NCBI GenBank assembly: GCA_018067325.1
Contig: JAGPUU010000147.1
Span: forward strand, 1 to 5,719
Direction of reading: 5' to 3'
Source: Amphritea sp.
GTDB taxonomy: Bacteria > Pseudomonadota > Gammaproteobacteria > Pseudomonadales > Balneatricaceae
DNA length: 5,719 nucleotides
The notes under the pieces are model-generated. The model made no database searches, had not been told where the DNA came from, and was given only the letters and a program-made list of their open reading frames with translations. Positions within the stretch are counted from its first letter, which is position 1; each line of letters starts with the position of its first letter. Of this stretch, positions 1 to 5,719 are shown piece after piece. Made by a program: the position numbers and the translations under genes.

Positions 1-979
1 GGGAGAGCCTGCCGGAATCGGGCCTGACCTCTGCATTCAGATCGCCCAGCAGGGACATGATCATCAGTTAGTTATCATTGCCGACCCGGTGATGATGCAG
101 GCACGGGCTCAGCAACTCAACCTGCCCCTGACCCTGCTACCCTACTCTGCTGACGAGCCAATCCGTGCTACGCCTTCAGCTACCCTCTGGATAGAGCCGG
201 TTAACCTCGCTGAAGAAAGCACTTCTGGGCAGCTTAACCCAGCTAATGCGAACTATATTTTGGAAACCCTTACCCGGGCAACCCGAGGTTGCCAGCAAAA
301 AGAATTTGCCGCCTTAGTCACAGCCCCAGTACATAAAGGGGTGATCAACGATGCGGGGATTCCTTTCAGCGGACATACCGAGTTTCTCGAACAGCTGACC
401 GGCACAGACAAAGTCGTGATGATGCTGGCAACCGAAGGGTTACGGGTCGCTTTAGCAACCACGCACCTACCGCTAGCTAAAGTCCCAGACGCCATCACTC
501 AACCACTACTTGAAAAAGTTCTGTCAGTACTACAGCATGACCTGCAAGAAAGCTTTGGTCTTAAGAATCCCAGAATTTTGATTGCAGGACTCAACCCCCA
601 TGCCGGAGAAGGTGGCCACATGGGCAGGGAAGAGATAGAGGTAATACAGCCGGTCATTAACCGGCTAAGACAGCAGGGATTTAACCTTAGCGATCCTCTT
701 CCCGCTGATACACTCTTTACTGACAAACTCCTAAATACTGCTGATGCGGTGCTGGCCATGTATCATGATCAAGGGCTTCCAGTACTAAAATATAAAGGTT
801 TTGGTCGCGCTGTAAATATCACTCTGGGAATGCCCATTATCCGCACCTCAGTTGACCATGGTACCGCTCTAGATCTTGCCGGAAGTGGCCAAGCCGATTG
901 CGGCAGCTTACTAACTGCCATCAACTATGCTGCCGAAATGGCAAATAATCGTTACAACACCGGAACAATGAATGAGTAA
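1..979 (+). CDS. pdxA: 4-hydroxythreonine-4-phosphate dehydrogenase PdxA (5' truncated by window)
   Basis: PdxA oxidises 4-phosphohydroxy-L-threonine with NAD+; the product decarboxylates to 3-amino-2-oxopropyl phosphate, which PdxJ uses to make pyridoxine 5'-phosphate. It is a cytosolic, metal-dependent homodimer. The frame is open from base 2 and begins with [10 protein letters not shown], which sits around residue 12 of E. coli PdxA, so only about 11 N-terminal residues are missing; 325 residues are visible. Family blocks seen in order are [58 protein letters not shown] and [14 protein letters not shown]. The three metal-binding histidines (E. coli H166, H211, H266) align at visible residues 155, 200 and 255 with a constant offset. 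The in-frame GTG at 89 is internal, not the start. The stop overlaps the rsmA start by 8 bases, implying coupled translation. surA probably lies upstream, by analogy with relatives. Confidence 0.97.
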   Translation, partial: GEPAGIGPDLCIQIAQQGHDHQLVIIADPVMMQARAQQLNLPLTLLPYSADEPIRATPSATLWIEPVNLAEESTSGQLNPANANYILETLTRATRGCQQKEFAALVTAPVHKGVINDAGIPFSGHTEFLEQLTGTDKVVMMLATEGLRVALATTHLPLAKVPDAITQPLLEKVLSVLQHDLQESFGLKNPRILIAGLNPHAGEGGHMGREEIEVIQPVINRLRQQGFNLSDPLPADTLFTDKLLNTADAVLAMYHDQGLPVLKYKGFGRAVNITLGMPIIRTSVDHGTALDLAGSGQADCGSLLTAINYAAEMANNRYNTGTMNE

Positions 980-1778
980 CAAGCCAACAGGCCACAAAGC
1001 ACGTAAACGATTTGGTCAGAATTTCCTTCAAGACCAGGGTGTTATTCGACGTATTGTTCGGGCAATTGCCCCCCGCGAAACTCAACACCTGGTAGAGATA
1101 GGGCCAGGCCTGGGTGCGATTACTGAAGAATTACTGGAGCTTTGCCAGCGCCTGGATGTAGTAGAACTTGACCGTGACCTGATACCGATCCTGCGCACTA
1201 AATTTTTTAGCTACGAGGAAAAGTTCACTATTCATCAGGGCGACGCTCTGAAGTTTGATTTCAGCACCCTTCAACAACAGGATGAACAGCTCCGAGTTGT
1301 CGGCAATCTGCCCTATAACATATCGACTCCTCTCATCTTCCATCTTTTAAGCTACGCTGATCAGATCGAAGATATGCACTTTATGCTGCAAAAAGAGGTG
1401 GTAGACCGACTAGCTGCGCAGCCAGGTGACAGCGCCTATGGTCGTCTGGGAATCATGGCTCAGTACTATTGCCATGTAGAGCCTCTATTTCTAGTACCTC
1501 CCCATGCATTCGATCCAGCACCTAAGGTTGATTCAGCAATTGTTCGCCTGATACCTTACAAAGAGTTACCACACCCTGTTCAGGATATCGAAAAACTGGC
1601 AACCGTAGTTCGTACAGCCTTTGGCCAACGCAGAAAAACTCTGCGTAACAATCTAAAGCCGCTGTTATCCGCAGATGAAATAGAAGCTCTTGGCATTGAT
1701 CCCGGCCTACGGCCTGAACGACTTGCCCTGCAAGACTTTATCCAGATAAGTGATTATCTGAGCAGCAAACAACTATAA
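972..1778 (+). CDS. rsmA: 16S rRNA (adenine(1518)-N(6)/adenine(1519)-N(6))-dimethyltransferase RsmA
   Basis: RsmA (KsgA) uses S-adenosylmethionine to dimethylate two adjacent adenines in the helix 45 loop of 16S rRNA, a late checkpoint of 30S assembly. Loss of it is known to give kasugamycin resistance. The 268-residue length is normal for the family. Visible motifs are the N-terminal RKRFGQNFL (11-19), the SAM-binding loop [11 protein letters not shown] (41-51), the acidic VELD at the end of strand 2 (E66), GDALKFD (90-96), the catalytic NLPYN (112-116), and the C-terminal [12 protein letters not shown] (217-228). The ATG lies inside the end of pdxA (ATGAGTAA overlap). No strong Shine-Dalgarno is visible there, so translation probably depends on ribosomes finishing pdxA. 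The RFGQNFL motif at the usual distance from the N-terminus supports this start. Confidence 0.98.
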   Translation: MSNKPTGHKARKRFGQNFLQDQGVIRRIVRAIAPRETQHLVEIGPGLGAITEELLELCQRLDVVELDRDLIPILRTKFFSYEEKFTIHQGDALKFDFSTLQQQDEQLRVVGNLPYNISTPLIFHLLSYADQIEDMHFMLQKEVVDRLAAQPGDSAYGRLGIMAQYYCHVEPLFLVPPHAFDPAPKVDSAIVRLIPYKELPHPVQDIEKLATVVRTAFGQRRKTLRNNLKPLLSADEIEALGIDPGLRPERLALQDFIQISDYLSSKQL

Positions 1779-1789
1779 AACGAAGTGAT

Positions 1790-2176
1790 ATGATCTACTC
1801 AGAAACAGCTCACAATATCGCCATTAATGTAGAAACAGCCTATTTGCCGGATCAGTCTGACCCGGCAAAAAAACGCTATGTTTTCTCCTATCACATCACT
1901 ATCACTAATCACGACCAGCAACCGGTTCAATTACTCCGTCGTCGCTGGCTGATCGTCGATGGTGATGAGAAAGCTCAGGAAGTTGAAGGCGAAGGCGTGA
2001 TCGGCGAACAACCGGTCATTGAGCCACAGCAAAGTTATAGCTATACCAGCGGAACAGTTCTAAGCACCCGGGTAGGATGCATGCAGGGACACTATCAGAT
2101 GCAAACAAACGATGGTCAGACCTTTAATGCTGATATTGAGCCGTTCACCCTGGCTCAACCGAACGCACTGCACTAA
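1790..2176 (+). CDS. apaG: Co2+/Mg2+ efflux protein ApaG (ApaG/DUF525 domain)
   Basis: This is a single ApaG (DUF525) domain protein of 128 residues; the E. coli homologue has 125. The fold is an immunoglobulin/fibronectin-like beta sandwich, and the biochemical role is unsettled. Database names cite Co2+ resistance and Mg2+ efflux from Salmonella CorD genetics, but no membrane segment is visible and the protein should be soluble. Recognisable features are the YxFxYxITITN strand (30-40), LLRRRWLI (48-55), the Gly-rich GEGVIG (67-72, a GxGxxG pattern) followed by GEQPVIEP, YSYTSGTVLST (83-93) and MQGHYQM (98-104). The usual TPxGxM segment reads TRVGCM here. The gene starts 11 bases after rsmA, and only a weak purine-rich stretch (cgaag) precedes the ATG. 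Its place between rsmA and apaH is the conserved gammaproteobacterial arrangement. Confidence 0.96.
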   Translation: MIYSETAHNIAINVETAYLPDQSDPAKKRYVFSYHITITNHDQQPVQLLRRRWLIVDGDEKAQEVEGEGVIGEQPVIEPQQSYSYTSGTVLSTRVGCMQGHYQMQTNDGQTFNADIEPFTLAQPNALH

Positions 2177-2180
2177 GGAG
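2175..2180 (+). promoter_or_regulatory. Shine-Dalgarno of apaH
   Basis: AAGGAG overlaps the apaG stop codon and ends 6 bases before the ATG at 2187. It is one of the two clear ribosome binding sites in the window. It decides the apaH start in favour of 2187 over an in-frame ATG at 2112, which lies inside apaG and would add 25 residues that do not resemble the family. Confidence 0.85.
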
Positions 2181-2186
2181 CACTGG

Positions 2187-3008
2187 ATGGCAACCTATGC
2201 AATCGGGGATATTCAGGGCTGCTACGACGAACTTCGAGAGTTACTGAAAAAAGTCAATTTCAGCAAAAAAGATAAACTATGGCTGGCTGGCGATCTGGTT
2301 AACCGAGGCCCTAAATCCTTAGAAACTCTTCGTTTCCTGCATTCCCTGGGAAATCAGGTAACCGTCGTACTGGGCAATCACGACCTACATCTGCTAGCCG
2401 TCTATAGCGGTGCAATGAAAGCCAAACGATCCGACACTTTTCACGACATTCTGGCCGCCCCAGATGCTGAAAAACTGATGAAGTGGCTTCGCAACCAACC
2501 TCTCCTGGCTACCGATAAACTGCTGGGATTCACAATGGTGCACGCCGGCATTCCACCGCAGTGGTCACTAAAAAAAGCGCACCGGCGCGCCCGCGAAGTT
2601 GAAACCGTGTTACAAGGCACCTTAGCCAACGAGTTTTTCCGGCACATGTACGGTAACCAACCTGCTTGCTGGTCTGGCGAACTGGAAGGCTGGGACCGCC
2701 TAAGGACAATCACTAACTATTTTACCCGAATGCGCTTTTGCGATAGCGAAGGTAAGATGGAGTTTTTCGCCAAAGGCACACTGGCCAGCCAGCCATCAGG
2801 CTTCATGCCCTGGTTTAACCATGAAGGAAAAGCACTAAAACAGGGATATCTTGTCTTTGGCCACTGGGCCGCACTGGAAGGAAAAGCAGACAGAGCTAAC
2901 GTATTTGCTTTAGATACCGGCTGCGTCTGGGGAAATACGCTGACGGCCCTGCGACTGGATGACAAAGAGTTAATTTCTGTAAAGAGTAATAAGAGGTATG
3001 GCAACTGA
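2187..3008 (+). CDS. apaH: Symmetrical bis(5'-nucleosyl)-tetraphosphatase ApaH
   Basis: ApaH cleaves Ap4A symmetrically to two ADP and controls levels of Np4N alarmones and Np4 caps on RNA. It is a cytosolic calcineurin-like (PPP family) phosphoesterase with two metals. The protein has 273 residues, close to the 280 of E. coli. Metal-site motifs run in order: GDIQG (D8, Q10), GDLVNRG (D36), GNHD (N64, H65, D66), VHAG (H119) and FGHW (H226). Other family blocks are HLLAVYSG, WLRNQPLL, RTITNYFTRMRFC, PWF and ALDTGCVWGNTLTALR. In E. coli the first motif is GDVHG, so the usual metal-ligand histidine is glutamine here; as I recall, Pseudomonas ApaH also has Gln. MATYAIGD is the standard N-terminus, supporting the start at 2187. 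The gene begins 10 bases after apaG and shares one base (TGATG) with glpE. Confidence 0.97.
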   Translation: MATYAIGDIQGCYDELRELLKKVNFSKKDKLWLAGDLVNRGPKSLETLRFLHSLGNQVTVVLGNHDLHLLAVYSGAMKAKRSDTFHDILAAPDAEKLMKWLRNQPLLATDKLLGFTMVHAGIPPQWSLKKAHRRAREVETVLQGTLANEFFRHMYGNQPACWSGELEGWDRLRTITNYFTRMRFCDSEGKMEFFAKGTLASQPSGFMPWFNHEGKALKQGYLVFGHWAALEGKADRANVFALDTGCVWGNTLTALRLDDKELISVKSNKRYGN

Positions 3009-3328
3009 TGGATAACTTCGAATGTATTAATATCGCTCAGGCTGAACAACTGATTGCAGAAGGCGCAGTTGTCGCTGACATTCGCGATCCGCAAAGTTAT
3101 CAACAGAGCCATATAAACAATGCTATTCACCTGAGTAATGACTCACTACATGAGTTTATTCAGTCTGCGGATATGGATGTACCGCTGATTATATGCTGCT
3201 ACCACGGCTTCAGCAGTCAGTCAGCTGCTGGCCTTTTAATCCAGCAGGGATTTGATCAGGTTTACAGCCTTGATGGCGGCTTTGAACTCTGGCAGGGCAG
3301 CCGACCTGATCAGTGCTCTAGCGACTGA
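3008..3328 (+). CDS. glpE: Thiosulfate sulfurtransferase GlpE (single-domain rhodanese)
   Basis: GlpE moves sulfane sulfur from thiosulfate to cyanide in vitro; dithiols or thioredoxin are likelier acceptors in the cell. It is a cytosolic single rhodanese domain of 106 residues; E. coli GlpE is 108. The N-terminal FECINIAQAEQLI, VADIRDPQSYQQSHI (22-36), AIHLSN, the active-site loop CYHGFSS (catalytic Cys64, preceded by Cys63) and VYSLDGGFELW (85-95) all match GlpE closely. The E. coli loop reads CYHGNSS, so Asn is Phe here. Translation starts at the ATG overlapping the apaH stop by one base, with AAGAGG at 2991-2996 as a rather distant Shine-Dalgarno. The gene lies after apaH, not in a glycerol 3-phosphate regulon as in E. 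coli. Nothing here suggests GlpR control, and cotranscription with apaGH is the simplest reading. Confidence 0.95.
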   Translation: MDNFECINIAQAEQLIAEGAVVADIRDPQSYQQSHINNAIHLSNDSLHEFIQSADMDVPLIICCYHGFSSQSAAGLLIQQGFDQVYSLDGGFELWQGSRPDQCSSD

Positions 3329-3330
3329 CC

Positions 3331-4461
3331 ATGCAAACTTTTCTGGTGGGAGGCGCCGTTCGGGATACTTTACTCGACTATCCGATCTATGACCGGGACT
3401 GGGTGGTCGTTGGCGCCACACCTGAAAAGATGCTTGAACAGGGGTTTCGCCCCGTAGGAAAAGACTTTCCGGTCTTTATCCACCCTGACAGCGGCGAAGA
3501 GTACGCACTGGCTCGCACTGAGCGAAAATCAGGAAAGGGCTATACCGGCTTTCAGTATCACGCCAGTCCAGATGTCACACTGGAACAGGATCTGATTCGT
3601 CGTGACCTTACGATCAACGCTATGGCGATGGACGATCACAACATTGTGATCGACCCCTATGGCGGACAACAGGATCTCACTGCAAAGACCCTCAGGCACG
3701 TCTCTCCCGCTTTTTCTGAAGACCCCCTTCGCGTGCTAAGAGTGGCCCGTTTTCTGGCCCGCTACACTTCAATGGGCTTTAGTATCGCCCCTGAAACCAT
3801 GGTATTGATGCAGGAACTAGCCGCCGGAGATGAATTAGAACACCTGACAGCCGAACGAGTGTGGCAGGAGTTCCAACGCGCACTGGGCGAAGCATCACCC
3901 GAAGCCTTTCTCATAGCCCTAAACCAATGTAACGCGCTTACCCTGCTCTTTCCCGAGCTAAGCGCGACAGCTAATGACTCTCAAACACTTGCAGCGATCA
4001 ATAAAGCCAACGACACCAAAGTACGCTTTGCTATTTTACTTCGCAGCGCCTTCGTTGAAGACGCGAACCATACCAGTCTGTATATCAAAAAAATCAAAGT
4101 ATTTTGCGAAAAGCACAGAGCACCCAACGCTTATCGGGATTTGGCACTTCAGTTCTGCACCCAGGCTGACCGCCTATGTCAGTTTTCTCAACTCGATGCG
4201 GCTGAACGCCTTTCTCTTATTACGGATTTAGGGCTTCTGCGCCGAAGTGAACACTTGCCACTGCTATTTCAAGGCTGCACACTGATCTGCGACGAAGAAC
4301 TGACAGTCACAGAACAACTCCCTGAACTACTCAAATCATTACAGCAGATCAGTCCTCAACAACTGATGCAACAAGGCTACAAGGGGAAAGCGCTGGGAGA
4401 GGCAATAACTCAGGCGCAATTGCAAATTTGTCAGCAACAGATAGAAGAGGCTTGCGAATGA
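3331..4461 (+). CDS. cca: CCA tRNA nucleotidyltransferase, short form without a recognisable HD motif
   Basis: Cca adds or repairs the 3'-terminal CCA of tRNAs from CTP and ATP without a nucleic acid template. This is a class II enzyme of the DNA polymerase beta superfamily. Visible parts are VGGAVRD (6-12), the metal-binding DRDWVVVG (D21, D23), ARTERKSGKGYTGF (61-74), RRDLTINAMA (90-99), DPYGG (108-112), EDPLRVLRVARF (130-141) and LTAERVWQE (172-180). It has 376 residues against 412 in E. coli. In E. coli a metal-dependent HD domain follows (VRFATLCHDLGKG). Here the aligned stretch at 231-243 is VRFAILLRSAFVE, with no His-Asp pair and none of the downstream histidines. The nucleotidyltransferase core looks intact, so CCA addition is expected while the phosphatase and phosphodiesterase activities are not. 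The start is two bases after glpE with no clear Shine-Dalgarno, and VGGAVRD five residues in fixes the N-terminus. The stop overlaps the next gene by ATGA. Confidence 0.95.
   Translation: MQTFLVGGAVRDTLLDYPIYDRDWVVVGATPEKMLEQGFRPVGKDFPVFIHPDSGEEYALARTERKSGKGYTGFQYHASPDVTLEQDLIRRDLTINAMAMDDHNIVIDPYGGQQDLTAKTLRHVSPAFSEDPLRVLRVARFLARYTSMGFSIAPETMVLMQELAAGDELEHLTAERVWQEFQRALGEASPEAFLIALNQCNALTLLFPELSATANDSQTLAAINKANDTKVRFAILLRSAFVEDANHTSLYIKKIKVFCEKHRAPNAYRDLALQFCTQADRLCQFSQLDAAERLSLITDLGLLRRSEHLPLLFQGCTLICDEELTVTEQLPELLKSLQQISPQQLMQQGYKGKALGEAITQAQLQICQQQIEEACE
4443..4450 (+). promoter_or_regulatory. Shine-Dalgarno of the pteridine reductase gene
   Basis: AGAAGAGG inside the 3' end of cca lies 7 bases before the ATG at 4458. 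It supports that ATG over the in-frame alternative start at 4428, which would prepend ten unrelated residues. Confidence 0.7.
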
Positions 4462-5198
4462 ACACCCCCGTCGCCCTGATCACCGGAGCAGCCCGGAGAA
4501 TCGGCGCTACGATAGCCCATCAGCTTTGGCTACAGGGCTACCGAGTGATTATCCACTGCAATCACTCAATCGCAGATGCCGAGCAACTGGTAGAACAACT
4601 CAATCGAGAAAGAGCAAACAGCGCCAAGATGATTCAGGCCGACCTCAACAGCACCACGGAGGTTTCTCAACTTGCAAAACAGGCACAGGCTTGTTGGGGT
4701 CAGATAGATCTGTTGATCAATAACGCTTCCTCTTTCTACCCTACTCCCCTGCAAGAGAGCACTGAGAGGCAATGGGACGATCTAATCAACAGCAACCTTA
4801 AAGCAGCCTACTTCCTCTCGGCTCAACTGGCAGAGACATTAAGGCAGCAGCAGGGAAGCATCATAAATCTGGTTGATATCCATGCTCAGCGTGCACTTCC
4901 GGGTTACCCTATCTATTCAATCGCCAAAGCAGGCTTACAGATGATGACTATCAGCCTGGCGAAAGAGCTGGCGCCTGAGATACGAGTCAATGGCGTCGCC
5001 CCCGGCCCAATTCTCTGGCCGGAAGAACAAGCAGCGGTTAGTCCTGAGGAACAAACAGCCATATTAGAAAAAACCCTCCTGAAGCGCGCAGGCACCCCGG
5101 AAGACATTGCTGAAACAGTATTGTTTTTAGCCCGCCAAAACTTTATTACCGGCCAGATTATTGCCGTTGATGGCGGCAAATCACTCTACAGCCACTAA
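4458..5198 (+). CDS. Pteridine reductase (short-chain dehydrogenase/reductase, PTR1/FolM-like)
   Basis: This is a classical SDR of 246 residues that probably reduces dihydropterins or dihydrofolate with NADPH. The Rossmann start is ALITGAARRIG (6-16); the TGAxRxG form with basic residues resembles PTR1 (TGAAKRLG) and FolM (TGGGRRIG) and suggests NADPH preference. Further marks are LLINNASSFYPTP (85-97), NLKAAYFL (113-120), INLVDIHAQRALPGY (136-150), YSIAK (153-157), RVNGVAPGPILWPE (176-189) and TGQIIAVDGG (231-240). The usual catalytic Ser of SDRs is Asp140, giving an Asp-Tyr153-Lys157 triad with the same 13 and 4 residue spacing as PTR1 D181-Y194-K198. That is the main evidence for pterin chemistry over a generic 3-ketoacyl-ACP reductase. 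Whether the true substrate is dihydromonapterin, dihydrobiopterin or dihydrofolate cannot be read from sequence, so no symbol is given. It is coupled to cca by ATGA and is the last + strand gene. Confidence 0.9.
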   Translation: MNTPVALITGAARRIGATIAHQLWLQGYRVIIHCNHSIADAEQLVEQLNRERANSAKMIQADLNSTTEVSQLAKQAQACWGQIDLLINNASSFYPTPLQESTERQWDDLINSNLKAAYFLSAQLAETLRQQQGSIINLVDIHAQRALPGYPIYSIAKAGLQMMTISLAKELAPEIRVNGVAPGPILWPEEQAAVSPEEQTAILEKTLLKRAGTPEDIAETVLFLARQNFITGQIIAVDGGKSLYSH

Positions 5199-5223
5199 TC
5201 CAATTCAAACCATTAAACTGAGT
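5199..5223. other. 25-base gap between converging genes, no terminator seen
   Basis: This is the longest non-coding stretch in the window. It is AT-rich and has no GC-rich stem followed by a T-run on either strand. Any transcription stop between the + strand operon and the - strand gene must be Rho-dependent or lie inside coding sequence. Confidence 0.6.
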
Positions 5224-5719
5224 TCAATCATCCAGGCCAATCAGAGGGCTTTCCATTATCGCAGCAATCGCTGTAATCAACTCCCGCTCAACCGGCAAGA
5301 TCCTGCCATCGAGACGCACAACCTGCACCATCCCTTTCAATACTCGCTGGCGTAAAAACGGAGTAGCCGCTGCCAACTCAGTCACCGCTTTGGCTAAAGC
5401 CTCCCGATTACACTTCTCTTCAGCAACAAGCTTAAGCGTATAAAACCCGGCAACCCCGGCACCACGGGTAAAGGCTTTTGTAGTAATTTCGTCAGAACTA
5501 TTACCGTGGTAAGCAAGCATAGAGATAACCAACGCATAAGGCTCTTTAAGTGCATCTAGAGACTTATTCCTATTCTCCCGTTTACGCACCGCGCCAAAAT
5601 GCGCATCACAATAACGACTAACTAGCTGATACAACACCCACTCAAACAGATCTATATGCTGATCCGCCCGGACCACCTGCAACAACAATCGTTTAAACGT
5701 CTTATACTGATTAGCAGAC
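5224..5719 (-). CDS. Probable M48-family metallopeptidase, C-terminal TerB-like part (5' end outside window)
   Basis: The reading frame is open from the right edge to a TGA at 5224-5226, giving 164 residues of a C-terminus; the apparent start at 5688 (TTG) is internal because the frame continues upstream to the edge. The visible part is helical, with no membrane segment or signal. Two related acidic segments stand out: LLQVVRADQHIDLFEWVLYQL near the left of the visible protein and MVQVVRLDGRILPVERELITAI near its end. This paired ADxxIxxFE / xDGxIxxxE pattern is typical of TerB-like domains. The closest match I recall is the tail of large gammaproteobacterial Zn-dependent M48 (Ste24/HtpX-like) proteases with chaperone annotation, which end in this way. 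The HExxH zinc motif and membrane segments would lie upstream, outside the window, so the peptidase assignment is inferred. It converges on the + strand operon and is a separate transcript. Confidence 0.6.
   Translation of the reverse strand, partial: SANQYKTFKRLLLQVVRADQHIDLFEWVLYQLVSRYCDAHFGAVRKRENRNKSLDALKEPYALVISMLAYHGNSSDEITTKAFTRGAGVAGFYTLKLVAEEKCNREALAKAVTELAAATPFLRQRVLKGMVQVVRLDGRILPVERELITAIAAIMESPLIGLDD

Noticed and set aside
253..759. Two - strand open frames inside pdxA
   Set aside because: They are antisense to a conserved enzyme, have low-complexity Ser/Arg-rich translations and no family resemblance.
1529..1557. TTGATT with a 17-base spacer as a possible internal promoter in rsmA
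   Set aside because: The -10 position (ATACCT) matches the consensus poorly, so the site is not supportable by eye.
2112..2186. In-frame ATG at 2112 that would lengthen apaH by 25 residues
   Set aside because: It lies inside apaG, the added residues do not match ApaH, and AAGGAG at 2175-2180 with the family-standard MATYAIGD N-terminus points to 2187.
2717..3130. 137-codon open frame on the - strand across the apaH/glpE junction
   Set aside because: It lies antisense to two well-conserved genes and its translation has no recognisable domain; it is a shadow frame.
3253..3312. Perfect 9-base inverted repeat (TGATCAGGT ... ACCTGATCA) at the end of glpE
   Set aside because: The arms are 42 bases apart inside conserved coding sequence; about one such match is expected by chance in a window of this size, and no T-run follows.
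5161..5179. Hairpin TTGCCG-N7-CGGCAA near the end of the pteridine reductase gene, considered as a terminator
   Set aside because: The stem is only 6 base pairs, no T-run follows on either strand, and it encodes the conserved VDGG motif of SDRs.
5161..5355. Small + strand open frame after the reductase
   Set aside because: It overlaps the reductase end and is antisense to the - strand gene; there is no Shine-Dalgarno and the composition is Asn/Gln/Ile-rich and unlike a known protein.

Overview
This window is a compact housekeeping segment from a gammaproteobacterium. Seven genes lie head to tail on the + strand: pdxA (5' end cut off by the window edge), rsmA/ksgA, apaG, apaH, glpE, cca and a pteridine-reductase-type SDR gene. 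An eighth gene on the - strand converges on them and runs off the right edge. The pdxA-rsmA-apaG-apaH order is classic for Gammaproteobacteria. Having glpE straight after apaH, and an ApaH beginning with GDIQGC where E. coli has GDVHGC, recalls the Pseudomonas/Oceanospirillales side more than the Enterobacteriaceae. Base composition looks close to balanced. A marine Oceanospirillaceae-like host is a guess only.

Layout. 1-979: pdxA (vitamin B6 synthesis), lacking only about its first dozen codons. 972-1778: rsmA (16S rRNA dimethylation), overlapping pdxA by 8 bases. 1790-2176: apaG. 2187-3008: apaH (Ap4A hydrolysis), with a good Shine-Dalgarno that fixes its start. 3008-3328: glpE (single-domain rhodanese), sharing one base with apaH. 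3331-4461: cca (tRNA CCA end synthesis and repair), short and without a recognisable HD phosphohydrolase motif. 4458-5198: pteridine reductase, sharing ATGA with the end of cca. 5224-5719 (- strand): C-terminal part of a probable M48-family metallopeptidase with a TerB-like tail. The longest gap between genes is 25 bases. No tRNA, rRNA, CRISPR array, insertion sequence, attachment site or convincing promoter or terminator was seen.

How the genes fit together. The + strand genes overlap or lie within 11 bases of one another, so they are very probably one transcript with translational coupling at several junctions. The shared themes are translation (RsmA, Cca), cofactor supply (PdxA for pyridoxal phosphate, the reductase for reduced pterin or folate), dinucleotide or stress metabolism (ApaG, ApaH) and sulfur transfer (GlpE). 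The operon probably starts upstream of the window, where surA and lptD lie in relatives.

I found no new biological system here. The points worth a second look are modest: the Cca without an HD motif, the His-to-Gln change in the ApaH metal motif, the changed GlpE active-site loop, the pteridine reductase attached to cca, and the tight convergent junction at the 3' end.
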